The notes under the pieces are model-generated. The model saw only the letters and a list, made by a program, of their open reading frames with translations. It was not told the origin of the DNA and did not search any database. From Yeosuana sp043876835 (GTDB taxonomy: Bacteria > Bacteroidota > Bacteroidia > Flavobacteriales > Flavobacteriaceae): a stretch of 64,000 nucleotides of DNA. How positions within the stretch are numbered: the stretch's first letter is position 1; each line of letters starts with the position of its first letter. The stretch covers positions 186,001 to 250,000 of the forward strand of contig NZ_JBAWJZ010000003.1 of the NCBI RefSeq assembly GCF_043876835.1, written 5' to 3'. The translations under genes and the position numbers were made by a program. Shown piece by piece: positions 9,148 to 16,421 of the stretch.

Positions 9148-11751
9148 CTAAGCGCGTTTTTCTTTTATAAGCATACGCTTAATTTCATTAAGTTTCATAA
9201 GAGCTTCAACTGGTGTAAGTGTATCAATATCAATATGTAATATTTCTTCTTTAATATTTTCCAGTAGAGGATCATCTAATTTAAAAAAACTCAATTGCAT
9301 ATCATCTTTTAATGATTTCACTTTATCAGTTAGCTCTTCACTAGAATGTGACTTTTCTAATTTCTGCAAAATTTTATTTGCTTTATGTAATACCTGCTGT
9401 GGCATACCAGCCATTTTTGCTACATGAATTCCGAAACTATGGGCACTTCCTCCTTCAACTAATTTTCTTAAAAAAAGAACATTATCTTTCAACTCTTTTA
9501 CGGATACATTAAAATTTTTAATCCGCTCAAAGGTTTCAGTCATTTCATTAAGTTCATGATAATGAGTTGCAAACAATGTTTTAGGTTTAGCAGGATGTTC
9601 ATGTAAATATTCACTTATTGCCCAAGCTATTGAAATGCCATCATAAGTACTGGTTCCACGTCCAATTTCATCAAGCAGCACTAAACTTCTATCAGAAATA
9701 TTATTTAAAATGGAAGCTGTTTCATTCATTTCTACCATAAAGGTCGACTCTCCCATAGAAATATTATCACTAGCACCTACTCTAGTGAAGATTTTGTCAA
9801 CCAAACCAATTCGAGCTGATTTTGCAGGCACAAAACTTCCTATTTGCGTCAAAAGCACAATAAGTGCCGTTTGACGTAAAATAGCCGATTTACCAGACAT
9901 GTTCGGACCCGTAATCATAATGATTTGCTGTGTGCTTCTGTCTAAATACACATTGTTAGCAATATAGTGTTCACCTATAGTCAATTGCTTTTCAATAACC
10001 GGATGCCTTCCATCTACAATATCCAAATCAAAGGAATCATCAATAGTTGGATATATATAATGATTATCTTTTGCCAATTGTGCAAAACCACATAAACAAT
10101 CTAACTGACCTATTAAAAAAGCATTTTGCTGGACAGCTTTTATGTATTGATTAAGCCAACCGACCAATTCTGAAAACAATTGCTGCTCAATAGCCAGAAT
10201 TCTATCTTCAGCTCCTAAAATTTTAGCTTCGTATTCTTTTAGCTCTTCGGTTATATAGCGCTCCGCGCTAACAAGTGTTTGTTTTCTTATCCATTCAGAA
10301 GGGACCTTGTCTTTATGGGTATTTCTAACTTCAATATAATATCCAAACACATTATTTGAGTCAATTTTTAAAGAAGTAATGCCAGTTCGCTCACTTTCGC
10401 GTTCAAGTATTTTTTCTAAATAATTTTTTCCTGATTTTGATAGCCCTCTTAATTCATCTAATTCAGATGAAAATCCTTGTGCAATCGTGCTACCTTTTAA
10501 AACATTAACAGGTGCATCTTCATTCAAGGTCTCTTTAATTTTTTCTCGAAGTATTTCACAACTTTGAAGTGTATCACCAATAACTTTTAAGGATTGATTA
10601 TTACAGTTAGTTGTAATTGATTTTATAGGAACAATAGCTTCTAACGAATTTTTAAGTTGAATAACTTCTCTCGGATTAACTTTTCCTGTGGCAACCTTAG
10701 AAATTAGACGTTCTAAATCGCCTATATGCTTGATGTGGTTTTGAATTTTTTGAAGTGTGGTTTTATCCTTTGATAAAAAGTCAACCACTTCATGACGCTG
10801 TTTAATTTTTTCAACATTTTTTAATGGCAATGCCAACCAACGCTTTAATAAACGACCACCCATTGGCGAAATGGTTTTATCAATAACATTTAAAAGTGTT
10901 ACGGCGTTGTTATTTGTAGAATTGTAAAGTTCTAAATTTCTTATGGTAAACTTATCCATCCAAACATAATCGTCTTCGGCTATTCTTGAAATAGAGCTAA
11001 CATGCTGAATTTTATTATGTTGTGTTTCTGATAAATAATGCAAAATCGACCCTGAAGCAATAATGCCTTCATATAAATCTTCAATACCAAATCCTTTTAA
11101 AGACTTTGTATTAAAATGTTTCGTTAAAGTTTCATAGGCGTAATCAGCTTGATAAATCCAATCTTCCATATAAAATGTATGAAAGTCTTTTCCAAAAGTT
11201 TCAGCAAACGTATTCCGCTTTTGCTTTGACACCAAAACTTCACTTGGATTGAAATTTTGCAATAACTTATCAATGTATTCTGCATTTCCCTGAGAAGTTA
11301 AAAATTCACCTGTAGAAATATCTAAAAATGATACTCCAATATTGGTTTTATCAAAATACACCGAACACAAAAAATTGTTGGATTTAGATATTAAAACCTC
11401 ATCATTAAAAGCTACTCCAGGTGTCACCAATTCAGTAACGCCTCTTTTTACAATATCTTTAGTAAGTTTTGGATCCTCTAGTTGGTCACAAATCGCAACT
11501 CTCTCACCAGCTTTTACCAATTTAGGCAAATAAGTGTTCAATGAGTGATGTGGAAATCCTGCAAGTTCAATTTCACTTTCACTTCCAGCGCCACGTTTGG
11601 TTAAAATAATCCCTAAAATACCTGCTGTTTTTATAGCATCTTCACCAAAAGTTTCATAAAAATCGCCCACACGAAACAATAACAAAGCATCAGGATACTT
11701 GGTTTTAATCGTATTATATTGTTTCATTAAAGGGGTTTCTTTTTTTGCCAA
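9148..11751 (-). CDS. mutS: DNA mismatch repair ATPase MutS
   Basis: An 867-residue mismatch-recognition protein of normal MutS1 length. The mismatch-reading motif F31-Y-E33 is present in RVGDFYETFGEDA. The connector, lever and clamp regions follow. The ATPase domain has the Walker A motif GPNMSGKS (615-622), the Walker B/ABC motif LVLLDEIGRGTSTYDG and the motif FATHYHEL. The C-terminal dimerization region is complete. The start appears to be a TTG at 11751 (TTG GCA AAA AAA GAA); the first in-frame ATG is 8 codons later and would drop the usual AKKETP start. It is divergent from the methyltransferase gene across 119 bases. Confidence 0.96.
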   Translation of the reverse strand: MAKKETPLMKQYNTIKTKYPDALLLFRVGDFYETFGEDAIKTAGILGIILTKRGAGSESEIELAGFPHHSLNTYLPKLVKAGERVAICDQLEDPKLTKDIVKRGVTELVTPGVAFNDEVLISKSNNFLCSVYFDKTNIGVSFLDISTGEFLTSQGNAEYIDKLLQNFNPSEVLVSKQKRNTFAETFGKDFHTFYMEDWIYQADYAYETLTKHFNTKSLKGFGIEDLYEGIIASGSILHYLSETQHNKIQHVSSISRIAEDDYVWMDKFTIRNLELYNSTNNNAVTLLNVIDKTISPMGGRLLKRWLALPLKNVEKIKQRHEVVDFLSKDKTTLQKIQNHIKHIGDLERLISKVATGKVNPREVIQLKNSLEAIVPIKSITTNCNNQSLKVIGDTLQSCEILREKIKETLNEDAPVNVLKGSTIAQGFSSELDELRGLSKSGKNYLEKILERESERTGITSLKIDSNNVFGYYIEVRNTHKDKVPSEWIRKQTLVSAERYITEELKEYEAKILGAEDRILAIEQQLFSELVGWLNQYIKAVQQNAFLIGQLDCLCGFAQLAKDNHYIYPTIDDSFDLDIVDGRHPVIEKQLTIGEHYIANNVYLDRSTQQIIMITGPNMSGKSAILRQTALIVLLTQIGSFVPAKSARIGLVDKIFTRVGASDNISMGESTFMVEMNETASILNNISDRSLVLLDEIGRGTSTYDGISIAWAISEYLHEHPAKPKTLFATHYHELNEMTETFERIKNFNVSVKELKDNVLFLRKLVEGGSAHSFGIHVAKMAGMPQQVLHKANKILQKLEKSHSSEELTDKVKSLKDDMQLSFFKLDDPLLENIKEEILHIDIDTLTPVEALMKLNEIKRMLIKEKRA

Positions 11752-11870
11752 TGGAATGTTATTTATATGTTATTTTTGTAACCTAAACAGAAGTGCTAAT
11801 GTAATTATTATTTCATGTTTTTAGAAATTGAAATTTAATTACTTATTGATAATTATTCACAAATTCATAA

Positions 11871-12407
11871 ATGCGAAAATTAAAAAATAGCGAGTTAGAC
11901 CGGTTAAGTGTAGAAGACTTTAAATCTGTAAAAAAAACACCGCTTATTATTGTGTTAGATAACATTAGAAGTCTAAATAATATTGGTTCAGTATTCAGAA
12001 CCAGTGATGCTTTTTTAATTGAAAAGATATATTTATGTGGCATAACTGCAACTCCACCAAACAAAGATATTCATAAAACAGCTTTAGGAAGTACAGAAAC
12101 CGTTGATTGGGAATATTTTGAAAACACTTTAGATTTAGTTGACAAACTGAAAGCCGATGGTATAAAAATCTGCTCAGTTGAACAAGCTGAGAATGCAACT
12201 ATGCTCAACGATTTTACACCCGAACAAAACACAACATACGCTTTGGTTTTTGGTAATGAAGTAAAAGGCGTATCACAAAAAGTTGTTTCAGCCAGTGATT
12301 TTGTAATTGAAATTCCGCAATATGGTACCAAACATTCTTTAAATATTTCTGTGAGCTGTGGTGTGGTGGTTTGGGATATATTTTCAAAAATAACGACTTT
12401 AAAGTAA
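11871..12407 (+). CDS. SpoU/TrmH-family RNA 2'-O-methyltransferase
   Basis: A 178-residue SPOUT methyltransferase that uses S-adenosylmethionine to methylate a ribose in tRNA or rRNA. Motif 1 is NIRSLNNIGSVFRTSDA, with the conserved Asn and Arg. Motif 2 is LVFGNEVKGV, and motif 3 is IPQYGTKHSLNISVSCG, which forms the knotted cofactor pocket. There is no N-terminal substrate-binding extension, so it resembles the compact TrmL/TrmH-like group. The exact RNA target is not predictable. It stands alone between divergent mutS and the cytochrome gene. Confidence 0.9.
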   Translation: MRKLKNSELDRLSVEDFKSVKKTPLIIVLDNIRSLNNIGSVFRTSDAFLIEKIYLCGITATPPNKDIHKTALGSTETVDWEYFENTLDLVDKLKADGIKICSVEQAENATMLNDFTPEQNTTYALVFGNEVKGVSQKVVSASDFVIEIPQYGTKHSLNISVSCGVVVWDIFSKITTLK

Positions 12408-12534
12408 AAATTTTCTTATTTTAATTTTTGATTTAAAAACACTTTAAAACTCAAATAAACTTCATTCCAAAGGTGACTAATGTTACTCACTGAGTCATTG
12501 TTTAATATGATATTTGTAGTAATAATTATTACTT

Positions 12535-13035
12535 ATGAAATTAATACAATTACTCGCAATCTCACTCCTAATATTTAGTTGTAATAATCAAGGGAAACAA
12601 TCATATCCTGAGGTTTCTTATGGTTTAAAAAAAGAGCATCCCGGAAAAAAACTTTTAGAAACACATTGTTATGCATGTCATAACCCAACAATACCAGAAA
12701 ACAATGGAAGAATTGCTCCCCCCATGATTGCGATAAAAACTCGTTATCTAAGAAATGAAATGTCCAAAGAAGATTTTATGAATCAAGTGGTAACGTTTGC
12801 CAGCAATCCTACTAAAGACAAAGCAATCCTATTTGGTGCCGTTAGACGATTTGGCGTTATGCCCAAGCAACAATTTCCTGAAGGTGTTGTAGAAAAAATT
12901 GCAGAATACATTTACGATAATAAAATTGAAGAACCAGATTGGTTTCAAGACCACATGAAAGGAAACGGGTTTGGCGGTTTCTCTAACAACGGAAATAAAA
13001 TATCTCAAAACGAGGCGCAAAATACAGTTAAATAA
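12535..13035 (+). CDS. Monoheme c-type cytochrome lipoprotein
   Basis: A 166-residue exported lipoprotein with one covalently bound heme c, likely an electron carrier on the periplasmic side. The signal ends in the lipobox LLIFSC with lipidated C16. The heme motif CYACH (C45, C48, H49) is in LETHCYACHNP. A methionine in RFGVMPKQQF is a plausible second heme ligand. The C-terminal tail is Asn/Gly-rich. The stop codon overlaps the ATG of the following decayed metal-binding gene (TAATG), implying that this was once one operon. The redox partner is unknown. Confidence 0.8.
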   Translation: MKLIQLLAISLLIFSCNNQGKQSYPEVSYGLKKEHPGKKLLETHCYACHNPTIPENNGRIAPPMIAIKTRYLRNEMSKEDFMNQVVTFASNPTKDKAILFGAVRRFGVMPKQQFPEGVVEKIAEYIYDNKIEEPDWFQDHMKGNGFGGFSNNGNKISQNEAQNTVK

Positions 13036-13229
13036 TGAAACAACTCTTTGAAGTAGAAAACATAAAATTTGGTGGTTGTGTTAAAAATATTAAAACCGCT
13101 TTATTAAAAACTTAATAAACTTGGTTACTCTGAAAAAGGAGACAATACTGTGATTAAAAAGCAAAATCTTATGTTAATTGTGCTATTGGCAGAATGAATG
13201 AACAGCATAAAAGAATTTTAAAACACTAA
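13035..13229 (+). pseudogene. Decayed heavy-metal-associated (HMA) domain protein
   Basis: The remains of a small HMA/CopZ-like metal-binding protein can be read in three frames. It begins at an ATG overlapping the previous stop: MKQLFEVENIKFGGCVKN, where the metal motif CxxC has become FGGC. A stop follows after 26 codons. A second frame then gives NKLGYSEKGDNTVIKK, and after loss of one A in an A-run (AAAAAG) a third frame gives KAKSYVNCAIGRMNEQHKRI, ending at TAA 13227-13229. About 25 residues in the middle are missing. It lies directly between the cytochrome and NifX-like genes. The missing segment and lost cysteine indicate real decay and not only a sequencing slip. Confidence 0.75.
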
Positions 13230-13239
13230 AAATAAATCC

Positions 13240-13616
13240 ATGAAAATTGCAATTCCAATTACAAATAACAACCAAATTGAAGATCATTTTGGTCATAGTG
13301 AATTTTACAATGTCTATACCGTTCTAGACAACAAGATAACTGATATAATAAGATTAGAATCTGAACAAGGTTGTGGTTGCAAATCGAATATTGCAAGTAT
13401 TTTAAAAGAACAAGGTGTAACTATTATGTTGGCTGGTGGCATTGGTGGTGACGCGATCAATGTTTTAATCATGCAGGCATTGAAGTTATTCGTGGATGTT
13501 CCGGAAATCCTGAAACCATTATAAATCAATTCAATTTAGGCTTAATAAAAGATGGTGGTTTATCTTGTCAGCACCATGAAAACCATCATGGAAACGGGCA
13601 TGTTTGTAATCATTAA
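13240..13616 (+). pseudogene. Frameshifted NifX/NifB-family (dinitrogenase Fe-Mo cofactor-type) protein
   Basis: The N-terminal part (MKIAIPITNNNQIEDHFGHS, QGCGCKSNIA, LAGGIGGDAINVL) matches the small NifX/NifB-like metal-cluster-binding family common in anaerobes and Bacteroidota. After codon VL near 13470 the original frame runs 18 codons of unrelated sequence to a stop at 13522-13524. One base lower, the expected continuation is intact: NHAGIEVIRGCSGNPETIIN, then QFNLGLIKDGG and a His/Cys-rich tail ending at TAA 13614-13616. One A appears to be missing in TTTTAATCAT. The sequence does not fit a programmed slippery site. It is either a recent pseudogene or an assembly error. Confidence 0.75.
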
Positions 13617-13718
13617 TATTAGTTAAAGTTTTTAGTCTGATTCTGAAATTTTAAAGTTCTAACTTCGTTTATCTACAAATGAAGTTAAAATCATTGTATC
13701 TCAACATTAGGTTTGCGT

Positions 13719-14399
13719 ATGAATTTAGAAGCACATTATTCCAAACTATATAACGAATCCATTAATAATATTTCATCTGGCAATTATGAAATTGACGATT
13801 TAATAGATTCAAGTTTAGACAAAAGATTCGGAATAACACTTTTATTGAGACCTTCGATTGAGGTTAAAAATGAAATTCAAAAATTTATCAATCAGCTAAA
13901 AAAGGTTGAACCACATCAATATTATTATCCAAGTTCTGATATTCATATTACAATTATGTCTATAATATCATGTTACGATGGATTCGATATTTCTAAAATT
14001 GATTTATCAAAATACACCGAATTAATAAAAAACTGTTTGATTAAAAACAAAAATATTACGATTCAATTCAAAGGATTAACAGCATCAAATTCATGTATTA
14101 TGTTACAGGGATTCATGAATGATACTACTATAAATGATATAAGAGAAAAGTTAAGAACAGCATTTAAAAACTCTGATTTAGAACAAAGTCTTGACAAAAG
14201 ATATGCCATTCAAACAGCACACTCAACCATTGTTAGGTTTAGAAAAAAACTTGAAAATACCAATGAATTTTTAAAGACTGTTGATCAATTTAAAAACCAT
14301 GATTTTGGATCTTTTCAAGTAAAAGAATTCGAATTGGTATTTAACGACTGGTACCAAAGAGAAGAAAACACAAAATTATTAGAGACTTTTCTTATGTAA
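13719..14399 (+). CDS. 2H phosphoesterase (2'-5' RNA ligase-like) family protein
   Basis: A 226-residue cytoplasmic protein with the two HxT signatures of the 2H phosphoesterase fold: H76-I-T78 in SDIHITIM and H168-S-T170 in TAHSTIVRF. Family members hydrolyse or ligate 2',3'-cyclic or 2',5' RNA ends or small cyclic nucleotides; the substrate here is unknown. I chose the ATG at 13719 over an in-frame TTG two codons earlier. It is convergent with the folK fusion gene, which ends 23 bases later. The AT-rich sequence and lack of operon partners give no further clue to function. Confidence 0.75.
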   Translation: MNLEAHYSKLYNESINNISSGNYEIDDLIDSSLDKRFGITLLLRPSIEVKNEIQKFINQLKKVEPHQYYYPSSDIHITIMSIISCYDGFDISKIDLSKYTELIKNCLIKNKNITIQFKGLTASNSCIMLQGFMNDTTINDIREKLRTAFKNSDLEQSLDKRYAIQTAHSTIVRFRKKLENTNEFLKTVDQFKNHDFGSFQVKEFELVFNDWYQREENTKLLETFLM

Positions 14400-14422
14400 A
14401 AAGCTCGATTTGAAATTCAAAA

Positions 14423-15553
14423 TTATGCTTCACAAATAACATCCAAAATACTCAGGTAGTCTTCACGGTTGGCTAAAAAATCCTTATCAGAAATATCAAT
14501 AATTTTTACATTAAAATCTGATTGGTTTTTTAAAAAATCTAAATATCCTGCATTTATTTTTTCAAGATACTCGTTAGCGATATTCTGCTCATAATCACGT
14601 CCGCGTTTTTTAATATTTTCTTGAAGACGTTCAGTATTTTGATATAAATAAACATACAAATCTGGCTTCGCAATGTCTTTATACATTAAATAAAACAATT
14701 TCCTGTATAGTTTAAACTCATCTTCATGCAAAGTGATTTTAGAAAAAATAAGCGATTTAAACACATCATAATCACTTACAATAAAATCCTTAAACAAATC
14801 CAACTGTGATAAATCATCCGAAATTTGTTGGTAACGATCTGCTAAAAAAGACATTTCTAAAGTAAACGCATAACGTTGAGCGTCTTCATAAAACTTAGGC
14901 AAAAATGGGTTATCTGCAAAGCGCTCTAAAATAAGTTTTGCATTAAAATCGTGAGCTATTTTATTTGCCAAACTTGTTTTTCCTGCACCAATATTACCTT
15001 CAATTGCTATATAATTATACTTCGAAAAATTGTGTTTTTTACTAGGGTTTTTTAACCAGATGTTAATGGGGTCAATATTACTTGTATCATCACAGTTTTG
15101 TAATAATTTTGTAATATTCTGTTTCAATTCCGGGTGCATCCCTTTTGGAGCAATATCATACAATGGTTGCAATACAAACTTACGTTTATGCATCTCTGGA
15201 TGTGGTACTTGAAGCGTTTTTGTTTTTATAATTTCTTCATCATAAAAAATAATATCCAAATCAATTATTCTGGCTTCATAACCTTTCTTTTTAGTCCTTA
15301 TTCTACCTAATTTTTTTTCAATGGCAAGCAATTCTTTTAAAACATCTTTAGCTTGAAGTTGAGTTTCTAAACGGATGCATGTGTTTAAAAAATCGGCGCT
15401 TTCAAAACCAAAAGCAGGACTGTTATAAACTTTTGAAATAATGTCAACTCTACCAATTTTAAGATGGATGAAGTCTATAGCGTCTTGAAGATTTTTAAAT
15501 CGGTCGCCTTTATTACTTCCTAATGATATGTATGCAATGTGAGATTGTGTCAT
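14423..15553 (-). CDS. folK: Fusion of HPPK (FolK) with a deoxynucleoside kinase
   Basis: A 376-residue two-domain cytoplasmic protein. Residues 1-160 are 6-hydroxymethyl-7,8-dihydropterin pyrophosphokinase of folate synthesis: AYISLGSNKGDR, SPAFGFESADFLNT, and the metal-binding D98/D100 in RIIDLDIIFYD, then VPHPEMHKRKFVL. Residues 178-376 are a deoxynucleoside kinase: P-loop GNIGAGKT (186-193), ERFADNPFLPKFYED and a late Arg-rich lid KKRGRDYEQ. It thus joins folate and dNTP salvage, both serving DNA precursor supply. I use the ATG at 15553; an in-frame TTG at 15565 would add four residues. It is divergent from the transporter gene across 69 bases. Confidence 0.9.
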   Translation of the reverse strand: MTQSHIAYISLGSNKGDRFKNLQDAIDFIHLKIGRVDIISKVYNSPAFGFESADFLNTCIRLETQLQAKDVLKELLAIEKKLGRIRTKKKGYEARIIDLDIIFYDEEIIKTKTLQVPHPEMHKRKFVLQPLYDIAPKGMHPELKQNITKLLQNCDDTSNIDPINIWLKNPSKKHNFSKYNYIAIEGNIGAGKTSLANKIAHDFNAKLILERFADNPFLPKFYEDAQRYAFTLEMSFLADRYQQISDDLSQLDLFKDFIVSDYDVFKSLIFSKITLHEDEFKLYRKLFYLMYKDIAKPDLYVYLYQNTERLQENIKKRGRDYEQNIANEYLEKINAGYLDFLKNQSDFNVKIIDISDKDFLANREDYLSILDVICEA

Positions 15554-15592
15554 AATATTTGACAAAATAACTAAAAGAAAATCACTTTATTC

Positions 15593-15600
15593 TATATTTG
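15593..15600 (+). promoter_or_regulatory. Candidate sigma-A -7 element for the queuosine transporter gene
   Basis: TATATTTG matches TAnnTTTG exactly and ends 22 bases before the ATG, giving a leader of about 17 bases. No TTG is found at the ideal distance upstream, so the -33 element would be weak. Confidence 0.45.
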
Positions 15601-15622
15601 TTAAAACTGTTAATAAGTTTCT

Positions 15623-16327
15623 ATGACATTAAAAGATAAGCTTGCTGCACAAAGAATTTATATGCTTTTAGGAGCGCTTTTTATAACGTCTTTAGTGGTT
15701 TCAAACTTAATTTTTCAAAAGTTTTTTTATTGGTACCCATTTCGTATTGAGATTTTTGGAACAAGCCTTTTTGAAATTTCTGTTGGAATTCTTCCATATC
15801 CGATTACTTTTTTAATAACCGATTTAATCAGTGAAGTTTACGGCAAAAAGCGCGCTAATGATATTGTAGTCATTGGAATTTTTACTTCACTTTTTTCGTT
15901 ATCAATTGTATTGGTATCAAACGCTGCACCTGCAACCAGTTGGTCGCCGGTAACTGATAGTATGTTTTCAACCGTATTTGGAAACACAGCTTTAGCCGTT
16001 TTTGCAAGTATGCTGGCTTATTTATTTGCTCAGTTTATTGATATTCAGATTTATCATTTTTGGAAACGTGTTACAAAAGGCAAGTATCTTTGGATTCGCA
16101 ACAATTTTTCTACGTTTTCTTCACAATTTGTAGATACCTTAACCATTTTGATTTTACTATGCTCTTTTGGCATTATTGAATGGAGTAAATTTCAAGGCTT
16201 ATTACTAGCAGGGTTTATATTTAAGGCTTTTATAGCAGCTTGCGACACACCATTTTTATATTTAGGCGTTTACTTGTTTAAACGTCGTTTTAATTTAAAA
16301 ATGAATGAAGAAATTGAGTTGCTGTAA
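15623..16327 (+). CDS. Queuosine precursor transporter (YhhQ/VUT family)
   Basis: A 234-residue inner-membrane protein with about six hydrophobic segments. The family (PF02592 type) takes up queuine-pathway precursors such as preQ0/preQ1 for tRNA modification. Recognizable stretches are LLGALFITSLVVSNLIFQK, GILPYPITFLITDLISEVYG and, late in the protein, DTPFLYLGVYLFKRR. The length matches the family. It is followed after 94 bases by the AsmA-like gene. The sequence alone does not tell which precursor is carried. Confidence 0.85.
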   Translation: MTLKDKLAAQRIYMLLGALFITSLVVSNLIFQKFFYWYPFRIEIFGTSLFEISVGILPYPITFLITDLISEVYGKKRANDIVVIGIFTSLFSLSIVLVSNAAPATSWSPVTDSMFSTVFGNTALAVFASMLAYLFAQFIDIQIYHFWKRVTKGKYLWIRNNFSTFSSQFVDTLTILILLCSFGIIEWSKFQGLLLAGFIFKAFIAACDTPFLYLGVYLFKRRFNLKMNEEIELL

Positions 16328-16421
16328 AAACGTGTTAAATTTTTGCAAAACTTATGTTTATCTTAATATGTTCTACATCTTTTAGCCTCATCTTTGCGTA
16401 TATATTTAATAACCTTTTCTT

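Noticed and set aside
13440..13524. Programmed ribosomal frameshift in the NifX-like gene
   Set aside because: The shift site reads GTTTTAATC in codons GTT TTA ATC, which is not an X-XXY-YYZ slippery heptamer in the right phase, and no strong downstream hairpin is seen. A lost base is simpler.
13708..13715. TAGGTTTG as a promoter for the 2H phosphoesterase gene
   Set aside because: It matches TAnnTTTG, but overlaps the region just 3 bases before the start codon and no TTG lies at the right distance; probably chance in AT-rich DNA.
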